DNA of 64,000 nt. It comes from Rhynochetos jubatus (lineage: Eukaryota; Chordata; Aves; Eurypygiformes; Rhynochetidae). The translations under genes were made by a program, and so were the position numbers. The first letter of the stretch is position 1; each line of letters begins with the position of its first letter. Positions 1 to 11,800 of this stretch are shown here, one piece after another. Location of the stretch: contig CM050649.1 in the NCBI GenBank assembly GCA_027574665.1, positions 64,198,150 to 64,262,149 on the forward strand, given 5' to 3'. The notes below the pieces were generated by a model. That model did not search any database. It was not told the origin of the DNA and worked only from the letters and a program-made list of their open reading frames with translations.

Positions 1-1132
1 AAATTCCTGTTTATGTGAACATTTGGTCTCAAACACTACTACTGTTCTGCAAATGGAGAAAGAGAATTTCTTTTCTAAGTTTGAGGGAATTGAATGGTTT
101 TTCTTTGCATGAGACTGTTAATAAACTTTTGCAACAAATGGAAGACTGTTGTTATGGGGACATGTCTAGTTTTAACCCCAGATCTGTTAAGGTAATTAAG
201 GGCTGCTGAACTTAGTTCTGTGTTTGCTATCAGAGCTTTAGAGCAGCATGTTTAGATCTAATGGTGTTTCACTGTGCTTTGCATAGGTGTGATAAGCAGC
301 TGTGGTTTCAGAGCATGGTTCAACAGGGAAGGAAGGAAGCTAGGACAAAATGCTGAAGATTATGACAATGAAAAAGGAAACACAAGTTGAATGGATTCAA
401 AAAAATGAAAACAATGGAGAGACTTGGGAAAGGACACTGTTATGTGATTTTTTTTTTTTTCTTCATCATTACTGGGCTAAATTTTTCTTGTTTAAATCTG
501 TTTCTAATGCAAAATGTTTTTTAATGTAGTCTAAAATACCCTCAATGGCTAATGCAGAAAAAACTGAACAGAAGTACAGATTCTCTCCCCCTTTTCTTGC
601 TGGCAATTCTGAGGTGAAGGTTATTTAAGTAGCTTATATTTTAAATCCATATTGACGTTTTGTGATTATGAAGTCACTTCTTTGGTTTTCCAGTGCAGTT
701 ATATAATCAGGAATGCTACCTGAATCAATCCTTGTCCTTTTGTGTCATTTTCTTTTCCTTGCTTCATTTTTCTTGAGCAAGAGTTTGCTTTTATGGAGGC
801 TTCTGTGCTTTCTGTGGGAAAGTTTATGAAACCAAGAACATGATCTGCTCTACCACATGGAGTTAACTTTGTCTGACTTAAACGGTTGACTTTGTTCTAA
901 GGTCAGCTGCTGATTACTCTTAAAATAGCTTATCAAAACCAAAATTTTAGTGGTGCTTTGAGAATTCTCAGAAACTTATCCACGGTTGTAAGATTTAATT
1001 TTCTTGAAATGTAAGGAAATGTTAATGCCAATGCCTTATTCTCTAGGGTTGACGGAGATGCACATAATTTTCACTTCCAGCCCTGTTGGAGGATGGCAGC
1101 ATCATATGCCAGCAACCAAACTAGATATACTT
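1..1132. other. Noncoding flank, nothing recognised
   Basis: AT-rich DNA without a recognisable exon or repeat. By gene order it is probably intron 5' to the first HERC2 exon in the window. I looked for the HERC2 start-codon exon here and as far as 8694 and did not find it. Confidence 0.5.
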
Positions 1133-1415
1133 TTTAGAAGGGCCTGTAGTGACAGGTCAAGGGATAATGGTTTTAAATTCAAAGAGGGCAGATTTAGATT
1201 AGATATCAGGAAAAAGTTCTTCACAGAGAGGGTGGTGAGGCACTGGAACAGGTTGCCCAGAGCAGCTGTGGATGCCCCATTGCTGGAAGTGTTCCAGGCC
1301 AGGCTGGATGAGGTTTTGAGCAACCTGGTCTAGTGGAGGGTGTCCCTGCCCATGGCAGGGGGCTTGGAACCAGATGGTCTTTAAGGTCCCTTCCAACCAA
1401 AACTATTCTATGATA
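1133..1415 (+). mobile_element. CR1 LINE, 3' end fragment
   Basis: The + strand reads through the C-terminal end of the CR1 second open frame ([20 protein letters not shown]) to a stop at 1331-1333. The usual CR1 3' untranslated tail follows (tggtctttaaggtcccttcc, then ttctatgat). It is a 5'-truncated copy, as most CR1 insertions are. Confidence 0.92.
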
Positions 1416-1859
1416 GGATTCTAGGGTATGATCCCTTTGACTTAATTAAATGTTATACCAGGCAGAATAATTTGCAGTCTAACTGCAGAGGTAAGATTAA
1501 CAAAAGATTAGACTGGGGGCTGCCCAGTTTACTGTACAGTATAAGTACTCTTTGAAGTCTGTTTGGGCCCATGTTTTCTGGCTTGGGATAAGCGAGCAGG
1601 GCTGAGATTTAGGTCTGTGTGGGAAGTATGAATTTGGTGAGATAAATGCTTGCACGTACAGAGGCCAAGGCATGGTCTAGGGATGAGTGTGTGTGGCTTG
1701 GGCTTTGTGAAGGTGAAGTGTGTGGGAGATGAGTATATTTGGCTATGATCTTACCCAAGAGGAGGACAGGAGGTGTCATGGCAAGAACAAGGCAGATTTT
1801 GGCCTTGGGGAATGGCACTTGATTTGGTGGTATGAGTAGGAGGATTAAGAACACATGTA
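1416..1859. other. Stretch before retroviral remnant
   Basis: No gene is visible. Some of it could be older retroviral sequence upstream of the pol remnant, but nothing in translation supports that. Confidence 0.3.
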
Positions 1860-4085
1860 CCCTGATGCCATCAAGCTATTAAGAGGCAGAACCCATTTGT
1901 ATTTCTGGAGTGATAGGGTGATCCCAACAGCTGGGATCTGGAGGCTGAAGTGAACCTAACTGGGAATGAGTGCCAAACCCTCTATTGTGACTGGCTTAGA
2001 GGCTCTGTGCATCCTAGGCATAGACTACCTCAGGAAAGGGTACTTTAAGGACCCAAAAGGGTACTGGTGGGCTTTTGGGATAGCTGCTTTAGATGCCGAG
2101 GAAATTAAGCAGCTGTCTGCCTTGCCTGGTCTCTCAGAGGACCCTTCTGTTGTGGGATTGGTGGGGGTTGAAGAACAACAAGTGCTGATCACTACCACAA
2201 CGGTGTACTGGCAGCAGTGTTGCACCAACTGAGACTCCCTGATTCCCATCCATAAGCTGATTTGTTGGCGGGAGACCCAAAGGGTGGTCAGCAAGACTCG
2301 CACACCTTTTAACAGCCCCATCTGGCTGGTGCGTAAGTCTGATGGAGAGTGGAGATTAACAGCAGACTATCATGGCCTGAATGATGTCACGCCACCACAG
2401 AGTGCTGCCATACTGGACATACTAGAACTCCAATATGCACTGGAGTCAAAGGCAGCCAGGTGGTACACCACAATTGACACTGTTAATGTGTTTTTCTCAA
2501 TCTCTTTGGCAGCAGAGCACAGGTACAGTTTACTTTCACTCTCAGGGATGTCCAATACACCTGGAAATGACTTCCAGGTGTGGAAGGACAGCCCTGTCAT
2601 ATGCCATGGACTGATCCAGACTTCACTGGAACAGGGTGAAGCTCCAGAGCATCTGCAGTACATTGATGACACCATCGTATGGCACAATACAGCAGAAGAA
2701 GCGTTTGAGAAAGGGGAGAAAATAGTCCATATCTTTCTGAAAGCCTGTTTTGCTGTAAAGCAAAGTAAGATCAAGGGACCTTCATGGGAGATCCAGTTCT
2801 TAGGAATAACGTGGCAAGATGGATATAGTCAGATCCCAATGAATGTGATCAATACAGTCACAGCTACGTCTCTGCCAACTAGCAAAAAGAAAACACAAGC
2901 TTTCTTAAGTGTTGTGGGTTTCTGGAAGATGCATATTCCAAATCACAGAGAGGGCTTACAGTCTGACTGTGAAGTGACCTGGAAGAAAAACAATGGGGCC
3001 CTAAGCAATAACAAGCCTTTGAACACATTAAACAGGGGATAGTTCATGCAGTAGCCCTTTGACCAGTCTGGACAGGGCAAGATGTAAAGAATGTGCTTTA
3101 CACCAGAGCTGGGGAGAATGGACCTACCTGGAGTCTCTGGCAGAAAGAACCAGGGGAGACCTGAGGTCAACCCTTAGCGTTTTGGAGTCAGGGATACAGA
3201 GGATCCGAGGCCTGCTATATTCCAACTGAAAAAGAGATATTAGCAGCGTATGAAGATGTTTGAGCTGCTTTGGAAGTGGTTGGTACTGAAGCCCAACTCC
3301 TCTTGGCATCCTGACTGCTGGTGCTGGGCTGGATGTTCAAAGGGCGGGTCCCCTTTACACATCATGTAACTGGTGCTACATGGAGTAAGTGGGTCACACT
3401 GATCACACAATGAGCTTGAATAGGAAACTTCACTCACCCAGGAATTTTGGAAGTGATCATGGACTGGCCGGAAGGCAAAGAATGTGGAATATTGCCAGAG
3501 GAAGAGGTGATGTGTACTAGAGAAGCTTCACTGGATGCTAAACCACCAGAAAATGAGAAGCAATATGCCCTGATCACTGATAGGTCCTGTCATGTTGTAG
3601 GAAAACTTTGGTGGTAGAAAGCTGCTGTATGGAGTCCTATAGAACAAGTTGCAGAGGCTGCTGAAAGACAAGGTGAATTGAGTCAGTTTGCAGAGGTGAA
3701 AGCCATCCAGCTGGCTTTGGACATTGCTGAACGAGAAAAGTGGCCAGTTCTTTATATTGACTCAGGGATGGTAGCAAATGCCCTGTGGGGGTGGCTACAG
3801 AACAACTGGCAGTGCAGAGATAAATCCATCTGGGCTGCTGAATTAGGGCAAAATATTGCTGCCTGGGTAGAGAACCTGGTTGTAAAAGTATGTCCCGTAG
3901 ATGCCCACGTACCTAAAAGTCGAGCCACAGAAGAATATTGAAACAATCAGCAGGTGGATCAGGCTGCTAAGATTGCAGTGGCTCAGGTGGATCTGGACTG
4001 GCAACATAGAAGTGAATTATTTATAGCTCGGTGAGCCCATGACACCTCGGGCCATCAAGGAAGAGATGCAAAATACAGATGGGCT
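1860..4085 (+). pseudogene. Endogenous retrovirus pol remnant (RT, RNase H, start of integrase)
   Basis: Translation gives reverse-transcriptase features on the + strand: FNSPIWLVRKSDGEWRLTAD near 2310-2370 and the YIDD catalytic box near 2660-2671. An RNase H-like part lies at about 3570-3940. A short piece resembling the His-containing start of integrase (HDTSGHQG, 4038-4061) follows. The copy is dead. There are in-frame stops at 2230-2232 and 3040-3042, the RNase H part is in another frame from the RT, and further stops lie at 3939-3941 and 4032-4034. The rest of integrase and any env are missing. It resembles the ERVs common in bird genomes. I do not assign a named family. Confidence 0.88.
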
Positions 4086-4296
4086 TGTGACTGAGGGGTG
4101 GACTGGGCATCACTTGGTGGGTGGAGAGCAATTGCATTGTGCATAACTTGTTTTGAATGTTGTTTTATAATTTTTATTATTTTCCCTTCCTATTCTGTCC
4201 TGTTGTCCCCCAATTCTCTCCCCTATCCCACTGGGGTGGGGGTGTGAGTGAATGGCTGCGTGGTGTTCTGCTGCCTGCTGTGTTAAACCACAGCAA
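4086..4296 (+). mobile_element. LTR 3' end following the pol remnant
   Basis: The stretch gagcaattgcattgtgcat, a T/A-rich part, then gtggctgcgtggtgttctg and an end at ttaaaccacagca has the layout of a bird LTR 3' end. Its reverse complement starts tgctgtggtttaa and lines up by eye with the element starting at 35411 (tgtcgtggtttaa). It lies in the same orientation directly after the truncated integrase, so it is probably what is left of the 3' LTR. Confidence 0.7.
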
Positions 4297-5036
4297 TGGG
4301 TCAAAGTTGTAAGGCAGTGGATGCTGCCTTTCTTCATGGAGCTGCTGTTTTCTCAGTCTTGGGAAGGCAGGATGGGGGGCCAAGGTGGTGGGCCAAGCAG
4401 GGACTTGGGGCTGTTGTGGGATTTCTACAGTGTACGTCTTGAACTGTTGCCAGTTAAAAAGGTCAGTGAATTAATAAATTACGAATATTTGAGTTTGTCA
4501 AGTTCATCCCTTTGAACATTCACAAATGAAGTTACTATTAGAGGGAAAGATGTCCACATAAAGCAAGCAATCTAACAAGAGAGTGTAAGACTTAACACAG
4601 GTAGGTACTCTTGTAACCTCGGTGTGTTAGTAACAATGAAGACACCAAATGTGTTTTTCTTCTCTTGCATTGCACCTTTGATTGATTGCCTTGTGAACTT
4701 TGTTTAAAGAGTTGAGTGGAAGAAGAGCCCTATTTTTGAAGAAGAGTAATATTTCTTCTTGAAAATAGAAACCAAAGATAGCTGTTTTTCCAAATTTGTT
4801 CTAAACAAAGTTCTAGTTCTCCTGTCTTAACACTTGGATGTGTTGATAGACTCCTTGCAAGTGACTGAATGCAAGAAGTATCGGTGGGAGCAAAAGAAGA
4901 AAGGAATATTTGCGTGTGCTGACTAAAGTTGTCTTGAAACACTATAGAAAAAAAGAAAAGCAGCATTGTGTAGTCAAAGCAGATGTTTGACTTTTCTACC
5001 ATACAGCTGACTTACTGTTATTTTCAGCTGTTAGTT
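4297..5036. other. Noncoding, nothing recognised
   Basis: Unique-looking DNA between the retroviral remnant and the inverted CR1. No exon or repeat seen. Confidence 0.4.
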
Positions 5037-5893
5037 TCACAGAATCGCAAACGGTTGACATTGGAAGGTACCTCTGGAGGTCATGTGGTCCAACACCCTG
5101 CTCAAGCAGGACCACATACAGCCATTTGCCCAGGACCATATCTGAATGGCTTTTGAGTATCTCCAAGGATGGAGACTCCACAACCTCTCTGAGCAACCTG
5201 CGCCAGTGGTTTGTCACCCTCACAGTGGAAAAGGGGTTTCCTGATGTTCAGAGGGAACCTCCAGTGTTTCCGTTTATGCCCATTGCCTCTGATTCTGTCA
5301 CTGAGCACCACTGAAAAAAGCCTGCTCTGTCCTCTTTACATCTTCCCTTCAAATATTTGTATACATTGATGAGTTCCTTCTGAGCCTTCTCCAGGCTGAA
5401 CAGTCCCAATTCCCTCAGCCTTTCCTCACAGAAGAGGTGTTCCAGTCCCTTAACCATATTTGTGGCCCTTCCTTGGACTTTTTCCAGCATGTCAATGTCT
5501 CTTGTACTGGGGAATTCAGCACTGAACTCAGCACTCCAGGTGTGGCCTCACCAGTGCTGAGCAGGGGGGAAGGATCCCTTCCTTCAGCCTGCTGGCAACA
5601 CCCTCCTAATGCAGCCCAGGACACCCATTCACCTTCTTTGCTGCAAGGGCATGCTGGTGGCTTATGTTCAACCTGGTGCCCACCGGGACCCCCAGGTTCT
5701 TTTCTGCAAAGCTGCTTTCCAGCTGGGTGTCCCCCAGCATGTACTGGTGCGTGGGGTTATTCCTCCCCAGGTGCAGGACTCTGCACTTCTCCTTGCTGAG
5801 CTTCATGAGGTTCCTGTCAGCCCCTTTCTCCAGCCTGTTGAGGTCCCTCTGGATAGCAGCAGGACCCTCTGGTCCATCAGCCATTCCTCCCCA
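5037..5893 (-). mobile_element. CR1 LINE, inverted fragment
   Basis: On the + strand it begins with the reverse of a CR1 3' end (tcacagaatcgcaaacggtt) and then reads antisense CR1 coding sequence. The minus strand gives pieces such as EERLRELGLFSLEKAQKELI (near 5360-5440) and KLSKEKCRVLHLGRNNPTHQ (near 5740-5810) in more than one frame. It is frameshifted and 5' truncated at about 5890. Confidence 0.92.
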
Positions 5894-8694
5894 TTTCTGT
5901 TGGTTAAGTGAAATACATCTCTTAAGGTAGTGGTGAAGCTTCTATTATGCTTATAGAATGTTGGGATCATGAAAATAAATTATTCAACCAATTTTATCAC
6001 TGAAAAGCTCAGACTTTTCTTTCACACTTGGCTGTCATAGTGGAAAGTCTCTGTTTAATGTCTGCTGAATGTTGAGTAGATTAATAGTGAGCTGTTATAG
6101 TTGGAATTGAGTTGCTCTCAGTTATGACAGATTAAATAAATGTAAATGCTGTTTTTTAATTGCCCTTTTAGTTGGTTGCTTTGATTATTGCTACAAAAAA
6201 AGTCCAGTGTTCCTTTACTTTCAAATGTACATTTCCGCCAACACATACACAGCTAGCAAAATGTTAACTACAACCTGAACGAAAGCAAAATTGTTTATCT
6301 GAAGGCAGCTTATGGTGTAAGCTTTTACATGAGATACTGGGAGACGGAGGAGGAACTCCCTCTGACCTATAATCTTGGTGATTGCTCTATCTTTGTGCAA
6401 CATTCCAAGAAAATGACTTCGATAAGAATTTGAACACCAAACCCAAGGCAGAAAAAATTTTGTTTACTTTTTCTGTTTTTAGTTGCTCGAAAAACTTGAG
6501 TGAACGTTGTGCCACATGAAAGGATTGGAGGTTGAAATGGAGAAAACAATTCTTGATTCTATTTTACAGCAGTGCTTATGGAAGTAGTACGTTTTCTGAA
6601 ATACACACGCTGCATTACGAAGAACCTTGAATTCAAAAGTTCAGGCCTTTAGAGTGTAAGCTTAGGGGCTCTGAGAATCATCTTCCATACCAGGGAGGTC
6701 TGAGAATGTAAAACTGTCTCTTCACACATTATATCAGACAAATATTAATTTTGTGAAAATCATAATTTATATTTTTCAACCTTGTATTTTAGCATAAGTT
6801 GGCATTCAGCAGGTAAAATTCAATTAGAGAGTATTCTATCACATGAGCCAAAAATAGTGAAACAGTTGTATTTAGCTATTTTCGCATGAAAAAAGACTGA
6901 GAACCATACATTAAATTCAGTCAATACTGAATGATTGGTGTGTTTTTTCACTGTTGAAATGCAACTTTACTTGAGAACGTTTGGAGTTTTTACAAAGTAA
7001 ACGTAAAGCGTTTAGCAAAACACAGAATCTTTGCAAACGCTCTACGAGCTGTGGAGCTCTGAAGAACAGGGACTGTACCTTTCATTAAAGCGGTGTCACA
7101 GTGTAATTCTGGTGCTGCTCGATTAATTGCAGGTCAGTTGCATGATGTCTAGGTCATGCTGTGTGATTCTTTTCCCTCACATTCCCCTGAGATCAGGAAA
7201 TAGCAAGTGATGGATATGGACAGTGTGTCAGCTCATAATTTATGCTGAAAGAAGAATGATTGAAGTCATTAATATGTGTTGGGGTGGATTTCTGAAGTAC
7301 GCAATATGAAGTCAAGAAACTACTGTGGTGTTTTAGTGTGCTACAGTGGTGTCAAAACATGTAACTTGTCTTTAATTCTTCACGTTAACTGAGATGAGCT
7401 AGCTCAGCAAATGACTTCCCTCCTGGTGGTCGTGACTCTTAAAACCTGTAAGCTTTAATCATTAAAGTATCTTTAGGAATTAGATCAAAATGAAGTATAA
7501 GCAGACTTGTGCGTGTAACGGTGTATGTATTTTACAGCAGTTGTCTAAGTAACATTTTTGTGTTACTCCTCACTTAAAACACCTTGGGTTTGAGTGCTAG
7601 TTACACAACACAAAGACGCTTCTAAGTAAGCCTTCAGCAGTTATTTTTTTTTTAATGTCTCCACAGCACCACTTTGGTGTGCTAAAGGTATACTGTCTTC
7701 CAGTTTCATGTGGTCCCCTCTTTCCTTATTCTATATGCTTGCAAATTATATCTGGGTTATTATAGATGGGACGGTGACAGCTGTTTTGCAGTGTTTTGTA
7801 CAGCAGAGAACAACATCAGTAAAAGACAAGTCATGGTCATTAGGATCCTTAAAGGGAGATCCAATTGGATAAATCACTGGGAGACCTGTGCTACAGCCGG
7901 TGCTTTCATAAGCACTTCCAGGTAGCACAGCTCTGCCGTTTGTTCCATGGCGAGTATTTGTCCTGTTGCACACATAGCACGTTGGGAACTGGGCTGAGGC
8001 TGATGATGGATTCCATCGTCTGGTTCAGCACACGATCACCCACATGTGCTAGTCTGCGTGTGAGAGGAGGCACTGTAGCAGCTGGAAGGAAGATGCAGGG
8101 CTGTGAGGGATGCTTTGCGCAGCAGGGCCAGTTTGAACTGGTTAAATGCGTTTATGGATCTGTGCCTTGATGCCACGTGTTCTGGTTGAGTGCCCGGCTC
8201 TTCAGTTGCTGGTTTGGAGGGGAGACTGTAGTGGTTTTCTTCATGCTTCCCTGTTTGTGACTTTATGCATCTTAACTTTGGATACTTTTCCTGAAGGCAA
8301 AAAGGACACCCCACCCCATACCGCACCCCCCCACCCCACCCCCCTGCCCCATATTATTGCATGATGTCGTTTTGAATATGTGGATAGTTCTGAGGTGACC
8401 AAATCCATGCTTTTAATGAGAATTCATCACTGAAAAAAAAAATCATCTTGCTGTGTTTGAGCCTATTTGAAAGTTACTGTTTTGAACTTTTAGTCTAAAA
8501 ATAGCATAGATAGAGAATCAGAGTGCCGAAGATAATTTAAATCCCTATTATACACACAGAGAATGAATATACCAGTGAAATGATACATGTGTTTTCTTTC
8601 TTCTGGAACAAAATGTAAAATCTGATGTATTTTAAATGTTAACTTCAGAGAAAATTGTTGTGTGTAACTATATATAATATATTATTTTTAACAG
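5894..8694. other. Presumed HERC2 intron, nothing recognised
   Basis: About 2.8 kb of AT-rich DNA before the first HERC2 exon. The only marked local feature is a C-rich run at 8308-8350. No coding or repeat family recognised. Confidence 0.5.
8308..8350. repeat. C-rich low-complexity run
   Basis: Blocks of 4-7 C separated by A or T, about 345 bp upstream of HERC2 exon 1. The complementary strand is correspondingly G-rich. Confidence 0.85.
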
Positions 8695-8809
8695 CTTGCT
8701 TTTACACGTGATGGACTATGTGGCTTGTGGAATGAAATGGTAAAAGATGGGGAAATTGTATATCCTGGAACAGAGTTAACACAAAGTGGTGAACTACCTC
8801 CAAGAAAAG
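8695..8809 (+). CDS. HERC2: HERC2 exon 1 (of window)
   Basis: It encodes segment residues 1-38, beginning [16 protein letters not shown], a near-invariant N-terminal stretch of HERC2. It enters at codon position 1 after an acceptor reading ttttaacag and leaves with one base (G) before gtatgg. In known HERC2 proteins this lies about 24 residues after the initiator Met, so one short coding exon is missing upstream. Confidence 0.96.
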
Positions 8810-11800
8810 GTATGGATTTTTAAATTACTCTTTTCTATGGTTTTTTTTTTTCATCTTGATGAGGAAGATGGAATTATGTTTTCATACTGTTGCAAAACTT
8901 TGGTTTATTGTCACTTATCTATACAGTTTGCAGATGTTCATGTTTTCAATTAAATACAATTGATACTGATTTCTTAAGTGTTCAGAGAGGTAACATCTTA
9001 CGTCGTCAAATGAAGGCTTAAGTCTGTTCCTGCCTTTTGAAATTTAACTTTATAACTAGGCATGCTATTATGAGAGAGGCTTGGCAGTGTCTTTTTGTTT
9101 GGTATGCTTGGTGTGTTTACAGTTGAAGCCTTTGTTTAAAGGAAGTGGACTGAGGAATGAGGTAAAGCCGATACTGCTATTTCTAATTCTGTATACAGTC
9201 TTCATTAAGTGACTGAAAGGTCAAACTGTCCACAATCTGACTGAAAATGTAATGCTTTTTTTCTTTTTTTCATCTTCTAGTGTACTTAAAAGCAGTTTAA
9301 ACACTGCTAATCATACAAATGGCAGAGTGACACCTCTACTTAGAGAGATTATTTCAGTGGAGGTACATTTGGTGGATTTTGTTTTGTGATAAGTTGTACC
9401 AAAATGGAGTGATTCTGCTCTCGCCTTTTTCCCTTCTGCTGATTGTGGTGCTCTTGGCTCCTTATTGACCAGAAAACTAACACAGTCAAAAAAGGAAAGG
9501 GCTTATGTTTCGTGATCTGTCTGAAATGGGCTCACCAAATGGTCAGATAAGTTTTGTCAGTAATTTATGTGACCCCCAAATAAATGAGGCTCTGTCTAGA
9601 AGGGTAGAAATACTGCCTTTGGTAGCAGTGAACTATTGTTTCTGCTTCTATTACTTCCTGAACTGCACTGTTGGATAGATGTGATATTTCAAACCATGGA
9701 TTCTTATAGTTTTTTTTGTTGGTGGTGGTTTTGGCTTTTTTGTACCTAGGATTTGTCTTCTTTAAAAAAGAGGAGGGGGTGAAGAAAAATAGTAGTTTTG
9801 ACTACAGGAAGTTATTTCTAGAGGAAAGACACTAAAATCATTAGATTAATTTGTTAGAGGAGAACAAATTATATGTTATTTTTATCAAGAATATAAGCTT
9901 CCTAGATTGTGGGTGGCTGTGTGCTTTAGTAAGAACAAGAATTATGCTCCTAACTTTCAGAGCTAGAAAACATTTTTTTCCTTGTTCTGATGCTGTCCCT
10001 GTTGAATATTATTGTTGGTATTGGATAAAAATACAGCTGATCTTATCAGAAAGGCTACTATAGCAGCTGCTTATGAAATGAATGGAGGTAGTATAATATT
10101 TTTTTTCCTAGAATTGGCTAGTTTCATGTCTTTTAGTAAAAGATGTGATAAACTTGATGCAGTGGAGGATTATCCCCTAAATGAGCCGTGTGAAACTCTT
10201 GGCCATTCGTTGACAGATCATGACAGAGATGGTGTGCCAGTGGTGGTATAACATTTCAACATACTCTGCTGTCACACAGCAAAAAGATAAGAAACATCTA
10301 CAATAATAAAGACAATATATTAAAGTAAATGCCTGCTTTACAATTGAAACTGATACGATTTCCTATTTTTGTGTCAGATACTTAAATGCTGTTTTTAGAA
10401 TTGTACCTGTGCTTGTCTTTGACAGAAAACTATTCTTCTAATATCTTTATAGCTGAGTAGCCACAGAGAATTGGGATTTTTGTTAGTTATGGTGCTGTAG
10501 TGCTTTCAATGATTCTGACAAAGCTTATAGAAAGATGTTGTAGTATAATTTTTTCCTAGTTGATATTTCAATGATTCCACTGAAAACAAAACCCAAGTTG
10601 TGAGTTCTGATCCAAAATGTAGTCAGCAGTATAAGGTAGAAAAACCCAGGCATGCTAAGCAAGTCAGTCACCTGTGACTTCACAAGTTCATCCACACTTG
10701 GGACACCTATTCCTAATAATGATGTGAAGGTTTAGTTTGGTGTATGTATGTAAGCATGATTTGGAAGAATTAAAAAGGTATTAAGTTTTAAAGGATGTAG
10801 GATACTTTTACTTAAAAATACAGAAATTTTGATAGTTTAAGGCATTTATTTTACCTTAAAATGTCAGTGGTCCAAGCTGTGATGAGGATTTCGAAAGCTT
10901 TCTTATATCTGTCTGTGGGTGGGTTGGTTGGTTGGTTTGTTTTTAAGAACAAGATTGCCACTTGTTTCCAGTACTGTGTTGTAGTGGGTTGACCTTTGCC
11001 AGCTCAATGAGACAGAGGGAGAAAATAAAATGGAAAAGCTCATGGGTCAAGATCAAGCCAGTGAGATCACTCACCAATTTACTGTCACAAGCAAAACAGA
11101 CTTGACTTGAGGAACAGTAATTTAATTTATTGCCAATTAAGACAAAGTTGGATAGTGAGTAACAAAGATAAAAAAAATGAACACACCACCTTCCCGTGGC
11201 CCTTCCTTTGCAGGCTCCACTTCACTCCTTCATTCCCAACTTCTCTGGCTGTCCTCACAGTGGCGCAGGGGGATGAGGAATGGGGTGTTGTGGTCAGTCC
11301 ACAGCAGTTCATCTCCGTCGCTCCTTCCTCCTCACACCCCTGCTCCAGCATGGGATCCCTCCCATGGGCTGCAGTCCTTCATGAACTGCTCATCATGGTC
11401 CTTTCCATGGGCTGCAGAATGCCTGCCCCACTGTGATCCTCTCCTCCCCTCTCAGGGAAATCATGGGCTGCGGGGGGGAGTAGCTGCTCTGGCTCCTCCC
11501 CTTCGTTCTGTGACCTTAATGCTAATGTGCTGTTGCTCACTTTTTGTTTCCCCCCTTCTCCTCTGCCTGCCTGTCGCTTTGCCCTCATTTGTACGTGCTC
11601 CCTGCGGCAGCACCGCCTTGGCTGAGGGGCTCGGCTGTGCCCCATGGTGAGTCTGTTGGGACCGCTGCATCTGACATGGGGCAGCTGTGGCCTCTCCTCA
11701 CAGAGGCCACCCTGCAGGTGCACTCCCCGGCCCATACCAAAACCTGGCCATCTACACCCAATACCTGCATATGGTAGGACAGGTGTAAATAATGAACACA

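Noticed and set aside
1-8694. Search for the HERC2 start-codon exon and promoter
   Set aside because: No stretch encoding the expected N-terminal residues and no CpG-rich promoter-like region found, so the 5' end is taken to lie outside the window.
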